A DNA stretch of 64,000 nt. Source: Rhizobium sp. AAP43 (lineage in GTDB: Bacteria; Pseudomonadota; Alphaproteobacteria; Rhizobiales; Rhizobiaceae). The notes under the pieces were generated by a model. That model did not search any database. It was not told where the DNA came from and saw only the letters and a list, made by a program, of their open reading frames with translations. Location: assembly GCF_001296045.1 (NCBI RefSeq), contig NZ_LJHS01000004.1, positions 62,001-126,000 of the forward strand, written 5' to 3'. Within the stretch, counting starts at the first letter, position 1. Each line of letters opens with the position of its first letter. This document shows positions 8,855 through 17,502 of the stretch, piece after piece. Made by a program: the position numbers and the translations under genes.

Positions 8855-9253
8855 TCAGGGCGTAGTGTGGCCCGTTGTCCGACCTGTATCTGGTGTCACG
8901 CAGGAGTAAAGGGTTGCATCGCTTCCAGCGGTTTCGCCAAGCGTCATGCAGCCGCCGTCATGGCAAAGCGTCCAGCCGCTCGGTGTCATGCCCGATGCCG
9001 CAAGCCTGATCGCGGGCAGGGGCGGCACCCTTGGTGTCCAGCGCCACCAGCCGCCTTCAAAGACGGCGCCTTCGCCGGGCTCCATGCCGGAGCCGGAGCC
9101 CTTGACCCGGGCGATCTTGAGTTCGAGACCAGCCGGCGTCACCGCCCAGTCCTCGCGCCATTCGATCTTCTCCACCGAATGCACCCAGGACAGGGAAAAG
9201 GCCGTGATGGGAACCATCACGACCTTTGCTGCGAGTGTAATGCAGAGGCTCAT
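8855..9253 (-). CDS. DUF1850 protein linked to TAXI-TRAP transporter
   Basis: A 132-residue protein with one N-terminal hydrophobic segment (about residues 4-22), likely a signal or anchor, then a short beta-rich domain with WVHSVEKIEWREDW and GGWWRWTPRVPPLPAIRLA. DUF1850 proteins are encoded almost only beside TAXI-family TRAP transporters and are of unknown function. The start ATG at 9253 overlaps the stop of the permease gene (ATGA), which argues for translational coupling and fixes the start; the longer frame would reach 31 residues into the permease gene. Three cysteines (LCHDGGCMT and SCVTP) may form periplasmic disulfides. Confidence 0.82.
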   Translation of the reverse strand: MSLCITLAAKVVMVPITAFSLSWVHSVEKIEWREDWAVTPAGLELKIARVKGSGSGMEPGEGAVFEGGWWRWTPRVPPLPAIRLAASGMTPSGWTLCHDGGCMTLGETAGSDATLYSCVTPDTGRTTGHTTP

Positions 9254-11361
9254 TGACCGGGAACAGCTGTGCTTGCCGTCCGGGTTTTCCACCAATGGAA
9301 GCCAATCAGCGCGAAGCCGAGGGCAAATCCGACTTCGTCGGTCCACGGCAGGGCGACCACAACCGCGACACCAGCGACGAAGGCGATGAGCCGTTCAATG
9401 ATGGAGAGGCGACCGAACAGGAAGCCGACCACGGCCATGCCCCAGAGCGCGATGCCGAAGCAGGCCTTGAACACGACGTAGATGACCTCGACCGGATACC
9501 CCCAGGCAGCCGCCATCGGACCGGCATCCTGCAGCATAAGCGCCGGCGTATAGACGGCCATGAAGGGCACGACGAAGCCGGCGGTCGCAAGCTTGGTCGC
9601 CTGCAGCGAGATCTTGAGGCCAGAGGTCTTGGCCATCGGTGCTGCCGCAAAGGCGGCCAGCGCGACCGGCGGCGTCAGGTCCGCCATAATGCCGAAGTAG
9701 AAGACGAACATGTGGCTGACCAGCAGCGGCACGCCGAGTTCCAGAAGGGCCGGACCGGCCAGCGACGAGGTGATGATGTAGTTCGGGATTGTCGGAATGC
9801 CCATGCCGAGCACCAGGCAGGTGATCATGGTGAGGATCAGCGACAGGAAGAGGTTGTCACGACCGATATCGATCACAGCACCGATGAAGGTGGAGGCAAT
9901 GCCGGTGAGCGTCAGCGTGCCGATGACGATGCCGACGATGGCGCAGGCAATGCCGACAGGAAGCGCGTTCTTGGCCCCTTCCGCCAGCGAATCCCGGCAG
10001 ATGGCAATCGTCTCGCGCCCGCCCTTGAACAGCGCGCAGGCGATGACAAGCGCGATGATCACGATGGCCAGCACATTGACGCCGAATTTCAGGAAGGCGG
10101 CCGAGGCAAGACCGAGCACCAGCCAGAACACGATGCGGAAGGCAAGCGGGCCGATAAGGGCAGCAAGCGGTGTGCCGAGGATCAAGACGACAACGAGTGC
10201 GAGGCCCATCGTGCCGGCGAAGATCGGTGTAAAGCCGGCGAACAGGAGGTAGACGAGGGCGCCCAGCGGCAGGACGAGCGGCCAGTGTTCCTTGACGGCG
10301 GCCCAGGGGTTCGGCAGTTCGGCCTTGGAAAGACCCTTCAAACCGGCCTTGCCGGCTTCGAGATAGACCATCCAGAAGCAGACGGCGAAGTAGAGGAAGG
10401 CAGGAATCAGCGCGGCCTTCACCACTTCAGCGTAGGGCACGTTCAGCGTTTCGGCCATGATGAAGGCGACGGCACCCATGACCGGCGGCATGATCTGCCC
10501 GCCCATGGAAGAGGTCGCCTCGACACCGCCGGCAAAAGCGGAGCGGAAGCCGAAGCGTTTCATCAGCGGAATGGTGAACTGTCCGCTTGCAACGACATTG
10601 GCAACGCCCGAGCCGGAGATCGTGCCCATGAGGGCCGAGGAAAGAATGCAGACCTGGGCCGGGCCACCCTTCCAGGTGCCGACAAGGCCAAGGGCGAAAT
10701 CGTTGAACAGGTTCAACATGCCGGCCCGCTCTAGGAAGGCGGCAAAGACGACGAAGATGAAGATATAGGCAGCCGAGACATAGATCGGCGTGCCGTAGAT
10801 GCCTTCGGTGCCGAAGGCGAAGTGCTCGACGATCAGCTCGAAATCATAACCGCGATGCGACAGCGGCGACGGCAGATACTGTCCGAAGAAGCAGTAGGCG
10901 AGAAAGATGCCGGCGATGATGGTGAGCGGCAGGCCCATCAGCCGCCGCGCGGCTTCAAACACCAGGACGACCATGACGCAGCCGACTGCGAGATCGACAT
11001 GGGTAAGAAAGCCCGAGCGGAACAGCAGGTCCTCGTAGAACACCCAGTTGTAAATGCCGGTGAGGAAGCCGAGGATGCCGAGCGACCAGAACCAGACCTT
11101 GCCGGCCATGCTTGTGGCGATGAGATTGGCAAACAGGGAGAAACCGAGAAGCAGCAGGAAGCCCACATGCATGGCGCGCACGACCTGGCTCGGCAGTGTG
11201 CCATAGGCGGCAGACCAGAGTTGGAAGAGCGCGAATGCCAGCGCGATGCCGAACGCAATTTGCCCTGCCAGACCGGTACCGAAGCCGGACGGAAGCCCTT
11301 CGATCGCTTCTTCGGCCGATTGGGGAGCGCTCTGGCTCGATGAAGTGAGGGTCTCGCTCAT
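9250..11361 (-). CDS. TRAP transporter fused permease, TAXI type (4TM+12TM)
   Basis: A 703-residue polytopic protein combining the small DctQ-like and large DctM-like TRAP subunits. The N-terminal part has about five hydrophobic segments; the large domain has FGTEGIYGTPIYVSAAYIF, LMGTISGSGVANVVASGQFTIPLM and MEATSS-like VEATSSMGGQIMPPVMGAVAFI, typical of the DctM/TAXI permease. ATG at 11361 follows AGGAGATCCC. TRAP systems use an ion gradient for solute uptake with a periplasmic binding protein, here encoded 182 nt upstream. Substrates of TAXI systems are mostly undefined, with some dicarboxylate and glutamate examples. Overlaps the DUF1850 gene by 4 nt. Confidence 0.92.
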   Translation of the reverse strand: MSETLTSSSQSAPQSAEEAIEGLPSGFGTGLAGQIAFGIALAFALFQLWSAAYGTLPSQVVRAMHVGFLLLLGFSLFANLIATSMAGKVWFWSLGILGFLTGIYNWVFYEDLLFRSGFLTHVDLAVGCVMVVLVFEAARRLMGLPLTIIAGIFLAYCFFGQYLPSPLSHRGYDFELIVEHFAFGTEGIYGTPIYVSAAYIFIFVVFAAFLERAGMLNLFNDFALGLVGTWKGGPAQVCILSSALMGTISGSGVANVVASGQFTIPLMKRFGFRSAFAGGVEATSSMGGQIMPPVMGAVAFIMAETLNVPYAEVVKAALIPAFLYFAVCFWMVYLEAGKAGLKGLSKAELPNPWAAVKEHWPLVLPLGALVYLLFAGFTPIFAGTMGLALVVVLILGTPLAALIGPLAFRIVFWLVLGLASAAFLKFGVNVLAIVIIALVIACALFKGGRETIAICRDSLAEGAKNALPVGIACAIVGIVIGTLTLTGIASTFIGAVIDIGRDNLFLSLILTMITCLVLGMGIPTIPNYIITSSLAGPALLELGVPLLVSHMFVFYFGIMADLTPPVALAAFAAAPMAKTSGLKISLQATKLATAGFVVPFMAVYTPALMLQDAGPMAAAWGYPVEVIYVVFKACFGIALWGMAVVGFLFGRLSIIERLIAFVAGVAVVVALPWTDEVGFALGFALIGFHWWKTRTASTAVPGQ

Positions 11362-11480
11362 GGGATCTCCTGGGGCAGGATGTGCCGCTGTCTCGCTCAC
11401 CTCGAACATCACGAGAGATCGAGGTTACGCCTGCCAGATTCACGACAAATAATCTAAAGAATGCGGGTGTCTTAAAAAGG

Positions 11481-11508
11481 ATCTTCCCCCCGCATGCGGG
11501 GAGAAGAT
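11481..11508. repeat. Near-perfect palindrome of a type common between rhizobial genes
   Basis: Arms of 14 nt, ATCTTCCCCCCGCA and TGCGGGGAGAAGAT, meet without a loop and differ at one base. The element lies between the TAXI binding-protein stop and the permease start. The core CTTCYCCCCGC/GCGGGGAGAAG resembles palindromes I associate with interspersed rhizobial intergenic elements. It may act as an mRNA 3'-end stabiliser that lets the binding protein be made in excess over the permease. No T-run follows. Confidence 0.55.
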
Positions 11509-11543
11509 TGCGAGCATCTGGTATGGATGATCGCGGATCGGTC

Positions 11544-12506
11544 TTATTTCAGAATGCCGATTTCCTTGTAGTAGCGCTCGGCGCCCGGATGCAGTGGTAC
11601 GGGCATGCCTTCTATGGCCTTTTTGACGTCGATGTCCTTGGCAGCCGAATGGGCAGCGGTGAGCGCCGGCACATTCTCGAACAGCAGCTTTGTCATCTGG
11701 TAGGCGGTTTCCTCTGACACGCCTTCATGGGTGATGAGGAAGTTGCCGACGGTCACCGTCGGAACGTCTGCTGTCTGGCCATCATAGGTGCCGGCCGGGA
11801 TCGTCGCGGCAGCATAGGGCGATCCGAGCTTTGTCGCGACTTCGGCTGGAACGGCGACGACCGTGATCGGCTGCGAGGTCGACAGGTCCTTCAGCGAGGC
11901 ATTGCCGAGGCCCGAAGACTGCAGTGTTGCGTCCAGCTGGCGGTTCTTGATCAGTTCGACCGATTCCGCGAAGGGCAGATATTCCAGCTTGCCGAGATCT
12001 TCGTAAGCCATGTCGGTCGCGCCGAGGATGGCGCGTGCATTCAGTTCTGTGCCGGACTTTGCCGCACCAACCGACAGGCTCTTGCCCTTCAGGTCGGCAA
12101 CGGTCTTAACGCCCGATTCCTGGGTGGCGATGATCTGGATGTAATTCGGATAGATGGCGGCAATGCCGCGCAGCTTGTCGAGCGGACCGCGGAAGCCGGC
12201 TTCCGCATTGCCTTCAGCCGCCATCTTGACGCTGTCGCCGAGCGAAAAGCCGAGTTCACCCTTGCCCTGCTGCAGAAGGTTGAGGTTTTCGACAGAAGCC
12301 TTGGTCGCCTGAACCTGCGTGCGCACGCCCGGGATCTTGTCGCTGTAGATTTTCGAAAGCGCGACGCCGAGAGGATAGTAAACCCCCGAAGTGCCGCCGG
12401 TCAGAATGTTGATGAATTCTTCCGAGCGGGCTGCGGTCGAAGTAAAGGCGCTGGATGCAAGCAGTGCACCGATGAAAAGAATGTTTTTAGTACGAGACAA
12501 AGTCAT
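11544..12506 (-). CDS. TAXI-family TRAP solute-binding protein
   Basis: A 320-residue periplasmic binding protein. Signal peptide about residues 1-27 (basic TLSRTK, hydrophobic ILFIGALLASSAF, then TSTAARS). The mature protein opens with FINILTGGTSGVYYPLGVALS, the hallmark of TAXI (TRAP-associated extracytoplasmic immunogenic) proteins, and continues with TKASVENLNLLQQGKGELGF and LKGKSLSVGAAKSGTELNARAIL. GGGAGG precedes the ATG by about five bases. First gene of the TAXI SBP, fused permease, DUF1850 set. The ligand cannot be told from sequence. Confidence 0.93.
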   Translation of the reverse strand: MTLSRTKNILFIGALLASSAFTSTAARSEEFINILTGGTSGVYYPLGVALSKIYSDKIPGVRTQVQATKASVENLNLLQQGKGELGFSLGDSVKMAAEGNAEAGFRGPLDKLRGIAAIYPNYIQIIATQESGVKTVADLKGKSLSVGAAKSGTELNARAILGATDMAYEDLGKLEYLPFAESVELIKNRQLDATLQSSGLGNASLKDLSTSQPITVVAVPAEVATKLGSPYAAATIPAGTYDGQTADVPTVTVGNFLITHEGVSEETAYQMTKLLFENVPALTAAHSAAKDIDVKKAIEGMPVPLHPGAERYYKEIGILK

Positions 12507-12599
12507 TTTGTCCTCCCTTGCGTGGTTGGCACGCGGATAATGCGAGGGAGGGTTATGAGCGTCAACCTTGCGAACACGCTGGCGTGATCGCGCTGTGAC

Positions 12600-12854
12600 T
12601 TATGACCGGTCGAGCGGTTCCGTTCCGACAGGTGTTCCTGCACGGTCGAGGCGGATCTTCTCAATGCGGTTTTCGGCGGCGTTGAGCAGGGTTTCGCAAT
12701 GCTTTTTCAGAAGCTCGCCACGCTCATATATGGCGATGGATTCGTCCAGTGCCACGTCGCCACGTTCGAGCCGCGCAACGATGCTTTCGAGCTCGGCCAC
12801 GGCCTTCTCGAACGAATAAGCGCTGAGGTCGGTGGTAACGGCGGCGTCGGACAT
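12600..12854 (-). CDS. xseB: Exodeoxyribonuclease VII small subunit
   Basis: An 84-residue acidic protein matching Xse[35 protein letters not shown] followed by [20 protein letters not shown]. The small subunit binds XseA to form ExoVII, which degrades single-stranded DNA from both ends. ATG at 12854 sits two bases beyond the stop of the HDAC-family gene with AAGGG upstream; a TTG two codons earlier overlaps that stop and is an alternative. HDAC-xseB pairing is usual in Rhizobiales, where dxs normally follows; here the TRAP cluster begins instead. Confidence 0.93.
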   Translation of the reverse strand: MSDAAVTTDLSAYSFEKAVAELESIVARLERGDVALDESIAIYERGELLKKHCETLLNAAENRIEKIRLDRAGTPVGTEPLDRS

Positions 12855-12856
12855 AC

Positions 12857-13792
12857 TCAACCCTTCATCAGTCTCGCAATATGCAGCCCGGCCGATTCGG
12901 CGAGCCCTTCAAGATCATAACCGCCTTCGAGCAGGCTGACGACCCGGTTGTGGGCAAAACGATCGGCGAGCTCCATCAACCGCCCTGTCGCCCAGTCGAA
13001 ATCTTCGCCAACAAGGTTGATCTGCGCCAGCGGATCGCGGTGATGCGCGTCGAAACCGGCCGAGATCAGGATGAGATCCGGCGAAAAATCGACAAGGGCC
13101 GGCAAGACCCGGCTCTTGAAGGCCTCGCGGAAATGGTCCGAGCCGACATTGGGGGAGAGTGGCGCATTGACCACATTGCGATGCGCGCCGGTCTCATCCT
13201 TGGCGCCGCTGCCGGGATAGAGCGGCATCTGGTGGGTGGAGCAGAAGAGAACGGAGGGATCATCCCAGAAGATGTCCTGCGTGCCATTGCCGTGATGCAC
13301 ATCCCAGTCGACGATCGCGACCCGCTCCACGCCATGAACCTTCTGAGCATGCCGGGCGGCAATCGCGATCGTGTTGAAAAGGCAAAAGCCCATCGCCTTT
13401 GACTTTTCCGCATGGTGGCCAGGCGGGCGCCCCGCGACGAAAGCATTGTCGGCCTTGCCGGTCATCACGTCGTCGACTGCCGCAAGCGCGCCGCCAATCG
13501 CCGTCAAGGCGATCTGCAGGCTCTTCTGCGAGGCATAGGTGTCGGCCTCGATCTGGACGATCCGGTCATCCTCTTCCGGGATCTGCCGCATCACGGCGAA
13601 GAGATGCTCCTCTGGATGCGCAAGCGTCACCGCATCCTCATTGGCCTGCTTTGCCTCAATGCGCTCCAGTGCTGCAAAATTGGGGTGCTCCAGTGCAATG
13701 TTAAGCGAGCGCAGCCGGTCGGCACGCTCGGGATGGCCGGGCGGCGTGTTGTGCTCGAGGAAAATCGGGTTCTCGTAAAGGCGTGTGGTCAT
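12857..13792 (-). CDS. HDAC-family (class II) deacetylase
   Basis: A 311-residue arginase-fold zinc hydrolase. Catalytic motifs are [19 protein letters not shown] (tandem His), [14 protein letters not shown] (Asp and His zinc ligands) and the later [14 protein letters not shown] (third ligand Asp), with GGYDLEGL near the end. Bacterial members deacetylate acetylpolyamines or small molecules, not histones. ATG at 13792 ([23 protein letters not shown]) follows AAGGAA; the open frame runs 85 residues further upstream but with non-conserved sequence. Upstream of and nearly touching xseB, so probably one transcript. Confidence 0.92.
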   Translation of the reverse strand: MTTRLYENPIFLEHNTPPGHPERADRLRSLNIALEHPNFAALERIEAKQANEDAVTLAHPEEHLFAVMRQIPEEDDRIVQIEADTYASQKSLQIALTAIGGALAAVDDVMTGKADNAFVAGRPPGHHAEKSKAMGFCLFNTIAIAARHAQKVHGVERVAIVDWDVHHGNGTQDIFWDDPSVLFCSTHQMPLYPGSGAKDETGAHRNVVNAPLSPNVGSDHFREAFKSRVLPALVDFSPDLILISAGFDAHHRDPLAQINLVGEDFDWATGRLMELADRFAHNRVVSLLEGGYDLEGLAESAGLHIARLMKG

Positions 13793-14001
13793 CGATTGAA
13801 ATTCCTTGTGTCCGGCAGAACATAATGCGGCACGTCCGGGTCTTCCACCGTATGGGGGAATGGCCGCTACCGTATCCGGGAAATTCGCGCACGGGCAGGT
13901 CATTCGACACAGTCTGCGCCTTTTCAGGCGACTGCTTGTGATCGCAACCCCAAATCCGCTAGATGAAGGCAGAACTTTGCAAAACCGGGACCACCGATAC
14001 C

Positions 14002-14403
14002 ATGGATGAGATCGACCGCGTCGAGACGAGTGAGCTGATCGTGCCATATCGTGACATTGCCACGACTGGCGAGATGCAGACGGCGGCCTATGTCACCCAC
14101 GCGGAAGCTGCCCTACAGCACTTCTTCCGCTACCGCCCGCCGCTGGAAGACGAGCCGGTCTATGCCGTCTCGAAGCTGGAATTGCGGCTGAACACGCCGC
14201 TACGCGAGGGAGACGTCGTGCAGCTCAGGGTGCGTGTCGACAAGATCGGTGGCAAGTCGATCGGCTTTGAGGTCGAGATGGACAAGGACGGCGAGACCGC
14301 TGCCTCGCTTGAAATCACCTGGACCACCCGCAGCCGTGAAACGGGAGAGCCGGTCGCGCTGCCCGAAGACATTCGCGACTGGCTCTATCGGTATCTGCCC
14401 TGA
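14002..14403 (+). CDS. Acyl-CoA thioesterase (4HBT hotdog fold)
   Basis: A 133-residue protein with hotdog features: IVPYRDIATTGEMQTAAYVTHAEAALQHFFRY near the N-terminus and strands LELRLNTPLREGDVVQLRVRVDKIG and FEVEMDKDGETAASLEITWTTR. This resembles 4HBT/YbgC-like thioesterases, which hydrolyse acyl-CoA thioesters; the substrate is not evident. I chose ATG 14002 (MDEIDRVETSEL); an ATG 39 nt upstream is also possible, and neither has a strong ribosome binding site. It is divergent from the HDAC-family gene and converges on the chemoreceptor gene. Confidence 0.75.
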   Translation: MDEIDRVETSELIVPYRDIATTGEMQTAAYVTHAEAALQHFFRYRPPLEDEPVYAVSKLELRLNTPLREGDVVQLRVRVDKIGGKSIGFEVEMDKDGETAASLEITWTTRSRETGEPVALPEDIRDWLYRYLP

Positions 14404-14440
14404 AGGAAGCCTTTACGGCTGGTCTCGGCAGGGCAAGTCA

Positions 14441-16165
14441 TCAGGCCACGCGCGACTGCGGGCTTCGCTGCGCCGTGCCGGCATTGGCTGCGGCGGAACC
14501 GGGCTCGCGGGGTGCCTTGCGTCGATTGAGCTTGAACATGTCGACCAGCGTTTTCATCTTCCCGGCCCCGGCTGCCATCACGTCCCCTGCAACGCCAATA
14601 CTGGATACCAGGCTGGCGTTCTGCTGGGTCGCCTGATCGAGCTGGTTGATGGCGGTGTTGATTTCGCCAAGGCTGGACGCCTGCTCGTTCGCCCCGATTG
14701 AGATGGCATCGACATTGCCGTCGATTTCGTTGACGAATTTCTCGATCCGCGACAGCGTCACGCCCGTTTCATTCACCAGGCGCACCCCTTCGGCAACCTG
14801 CGTTGTCGAATTGAGGATAAGCGCTGAGATTTGGCGGGCGGCCGCGGCGGATCGCTGCGCGAGCTCGCGGACCTCCTGCGCCACCACGGCAAACCCTTTG
14901 CCAGCCTCGCCGGCGCGCGCCGCTTCAACGCCCGCATTGAGCGCCAGAAGATTGGTCTGGAAGGCAATCTGGTCGATCACATCAATGATGCTGCCAATTT
15001 CGTTCGACGCTGTTTCGATCCGCGAGATCGCGTCCACCGTGGAGCGCACCACCTCGACCGAGTCATTGGTGGCCGAGCGTGCCTGCTTGACGATTTCGCG
15101 CGTCTCGCGAGTTCTGACCGAGGCTTCCTTGACCGTGGCGGTGATCTGCTCAAGGGCCGCCGATGCCTGTTCAAGGGCTGCCGCCTGCTGTTCCGTCCGG
15201 CGTCCCAGCACCTCCGCATCGCTCTTCAGGTCGGCACTGGTCTCGGCCAGGCCGCCAGTTTCACCCAGCACGCTTTCGAGTGTCCGCTGAAACTCGGTGA
15301 TGGCCTTGTTGAAGTCCGTTCGCAGTCGCTCCAATTCCGGAATAAAGGGTTCGTCGAGCGTGATGCGGATATTGCATTCCGACAGTCGCTGCAGACCGGC
15401 GGCAATCGCCTCGACGGCTTTGACGCGGCCCGTCACGTCGGTGGCGAACTTGACCACCTTGATGACACGCCCTTCCTCGTCGAAAACAGGGCTGTAGGAT
15501 GCCTGGACGACGATCCTGTCTCCGGACTTCGTAAAGCGGGTAAATTCACTCGTTTGGAAGGTGCCCGATCGTAAATCCTGCCAGAACTGTCGATACTCCG
15601 CTGAATTGATATACGCCTTGTCGCAGAACATCTGATGATGTTTGCCGACGATCTCCTCCAGCGTGTAGCCCATGGCGTTCAGGAAATTGTCATTCGCGGT
15701 GAGGATCGTGCCATCGGGCGTGAACTCGATGGAGGCCTGCACACGCGACACGGCAGTGAGCTTGCCGCGTGAATCGAGCTCGGTGAGTTTGCGATCGGTG
15801 ATATCGGTCGCGAATTTGACGATCTTGTGGACCTTGCCGTTTCTCAGGACCGGATTGTAGGATGCCTCGATCCAGATGACCTTGCCGCCCTTGCCGAACC
15901 GCTTGTACTGGGCGCTGAAGAACTCACCCCGCGCAAGCCTAGCCCAGAATTCCCTGTAGTCAGTGGACTTCGCGTAATCAGGTGCCACAAACAGGCTGTG
16001 GTGCTTTCCCACGATTTCTTCCAGCGAATACCCAAGGGTTTTGCAGAAATTTTCGTTCACCGTGAGGATTTTGCCGGTCGGGTCGAATTCGATCACCGCC
16101 TGCGATCTCTCCAGCGCCGAGAGGACTGCACGCGAATCACTGCCAAACAGGGAAAGGATGGACAT
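14441..16165 (-). CDS. Soluble methyl-accepting chemotaxis protein with two PAS domains
   Basis: A 574-residue receptor without transmembrane segments. Two tandem PAS domains with nearly the same sequence lie at about 10-130 (VIEFDPTGKILTVNENFCKTLGYS) and 130-250 (IEFTPDGTILTANDNFLNAMGYT), each followed by the PAC-type IWIEASYNPVL.../VVQASYSPVFDEEGR and VVKFATDVTGR. A signalling domain follows, with the highly conserved hairpin IIDVIDQIAFQTNLLALNAGVEAARAGEAGKGFAVVAQEVRELAQRS. No HAMP and no CheR-tethering pentapeptide at the C-terminus. Such PAS-MCPs are often energy or redox sensors. AGAGG precedes ATG 16165. Confidence 0.92.
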   Translation of the reverse strand: MSILSLFGSDSRAVLSALERSQAVIEFDPTGKILTVNENFCKTLGYSLEEIVGKHHSLFVAPDYAKSTDYREFWARLARGEFFSAQYKRFGKGGKVIWIEASYNPVLRNGKVHKIVKFATDITDRKLTELDSRGKLTAVSRVQASIEFTPDGTILTANDNFLNAMGYTLEEIVGKHHQMFCDKAYINSAEYRQFWQDLRSGTFQTSEFTRFTKSGDRIVVQASYSPVFDEEGRVIKVVKFATDVTGRVKAVEAIAAGLQRLSECNIRITLDEPFIPELERLRTDFNKAITEFQRTLESVLGETGGLAETSADLKSDAEVLGRRTEQQAAALEQASAALEQITATVKEASVRTRETREIVKQARSATNDSVEVVRSTVDAISRIETASNEIGSIIDVIDQIAFQTNLLALNAGVEAARAGEAGKGFAVVAQEVRELAQRSAAAARQISALILNSTTQVAEGVRLVNETGVTLSRIEKFVNEIDGNVDAISIGANEQASSLGEINTAINQLDQATQQNASLVSSIGVAGDVMAAGAGKMKTLVDMFKLNRRKAPREPGSAAANAGTAQRSPQSRVA

Positions 16166-16263
16166 GGTTGAACCTCTGAGGTGACGTATCCCCAAAAGTG
16201 TAAGAGCACATCCTATATAATGTGTTACTAAGGTAAGAAGGTTCCAACCAGAGCGGGTGGTGG

Positions 16264-16295
16264 AATGGCTGCGACCCTATGGTGTCGCAGCCATT
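16264..16295 (-). terminator. Strong hairpin after bioY
   Basis: Perfect 12-bp stem, AATGGCTGCGAC with GTCGCAGCCATT, around an 8-nt loop, starting 6 nt past the bioY stop. There is no T-run after it on either strand, so it may be a transcript-end stabiliser or a factor-assisted terminator. Confidence 0.55.
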
Positions 16296-16301
16296 ATCTG
16301 A

Positions 16302-16868
16302 TCAGTGCGCGCGAACGGGCAGCAGCGGATAGCCGACGATCACGGCACGTGCGGCAAGCGTCGCAATGGCGGCCTTGACCAGATCGCCCGGGATGAAGGC
16401 GAGCGAGCCGAGAAGCACCTTGTCAAATGGCGTGCCGGCGACGACGGAGAGCCAGGGCATGCCGCAGGCGTAGACAACGCCGATGCCGCCGATCACGCTG
16501 GCCGCGAAGAAGCCGGCCATTTGGCGCGCAGCACTCTGGCTCTCGCTGACGAGCTTTTCGGCAACCAGGCCGGTGACGAAGGTGCCGATGATCCAGCCAA
16601 AGATATAGCCGCCGGTTGGCCCCATCAGCACGTTGAGGCCACCACGGCCGCCCGACAGCACCGGCAGGCCGACGGCCACCAGAACCACGAGCAGGGCATA
16701 GGCCAGCGCGCCGCGCTTGGCGCCAATGATGCAGCCAGCGAGCATCACGCCCATCGACTGTGCCGTGATCGGCACGGGGATCAGCGGGATCGGCACGGCC
16801 GGAATGAAGCCGAGCACGATGATGATCGCCGTAAACAGAGCGGCGAGGACGAGATCTTTGGTCGTCAT
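16302..16868 (-). CDS. bioY: Biotin ECF transporter S component
   Basis: A 188-residue membrane protein with about six hydrophobic segments. BioY signatures are IPVPITAQSMGVMLAGCIIGAKRGALA, LPVLSGGRGGLNVLMGPTGGYIFGW and the C-terminal FIPGDLVKAAIATLAAR. It binds biotin and works with BioM and BioN encoded just upstream. The ATG at 16868 has GGAGGAAA eight bases before it, an unusually good site that fixes the start and excludes the longer frame. 28 nt after bioN. Confidence 0.95.
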   Translation of the reverse strand: MTTKDLVLAALFTAIIIVLGFIPAVPIPLIPVPITAQSMGVMLAGCIIGAKRGALAYALLVVLVAVGLPVLSGGRGGLNVLMGPTGGYIFGWIIGTFVTGLVAEKLVSESQSAARQMAGFFAASVIGGIGVVYACGMPWLSVVAGTPFDKVLLGSLAFIPGDLVKAAIATLAARAVIVGYPLLPVRAH

Positions 16869-16896
16869 GATTTTCCTCCGGATAGACTGGGAACGG

Positions 16897-17502
16897 TTAG
16901 TGCCGCCGAATGCCCCGCGCGTCAATCGCTTCGGCGATCCTGTCCGCGTCCTTCAGCGTGGCGATCAACAGGGCGCCAAGCATGCGATGCATCTTGACGG
17001 GGAGGCCGCGCGCCGCATGCGCCTCCTTCAGGGCCTCATGCCGTGCGGCAATCTCCGGTACGAAACGCAGAACGAGTCCGAAGGCAAGCCCGATATCGGC
17101 AGCCTTGATGAGGCCGAGCCTTTCAAGCGGGCGGGCAAGGTCGGTGATCGCCGCGATGAAGTCGCCGATTGCCGTCGATGCCGTCACCGCTGCCGCGAGG
17201 AACAGGATGGCGAGAAGCCGCAGCGTCAGAACCAGCGTCTCGACGGGCGTCAGCAGGACCAGGTTGACGAGGCTGAGAAAGGCGATGGTGAACAATACCG
17301 GGCGGATGCGCTGAAAGGCTTGGGCAGGCCGGATGCCGGTCGAGAGGTAAAGGCCGCCGGTCAAGGCCGTGGCAAGGACAAGCGCGAATGGGTTTGAGAC
17401 GAGATAGAGCGCAAGGCCGAAACCCATCAGAACCGCGAGCTTGGGCTTGACCGGGATACGGTGCAGAAGGCTCGTCCCTTCGATGTGAAGGCTCGTCAGC
17501 AT
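16897..17502 (-). CDS. bioN: Biotin ECF transporter T component (EcfT)
   Basis: A 201-residue membrane protein of the CbiQ/EcfT family with hydrophobic segments at about 22-60, 68-110 and 115-130 and the coupling-helix region ARPLERLGLIKAADIGLAFGLVLRFVPEIAARHEALKEAHAARG, which carries the A-R-G type motif that touches the ATPase. A second such motif, IAEAIDARGI, closes the protein. Its ATG overlaps the bioM stop by 7 nt. It bridges BioM ATPases and BioY for high-affinity biotin uptake. Confidence 0.94.
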   Translation of the reverse strand: MLTSLHIEGTSLLHRIPVKPKLAVLMGFGLALYLVSNPFALVLATALTGGLYLSTGIRPAQAFQRIRPVLFTIAFLSLVNLVLLTPVETLVLTLRLLAILFLAAAVTASTAIGDFIAAITDLARPLERLGLIKAADIGLAFGLVLRFVPEIAARHEALKEAHAARGLPVKMHRMLGALLIATLKDADRIAEAIDARGIRRH

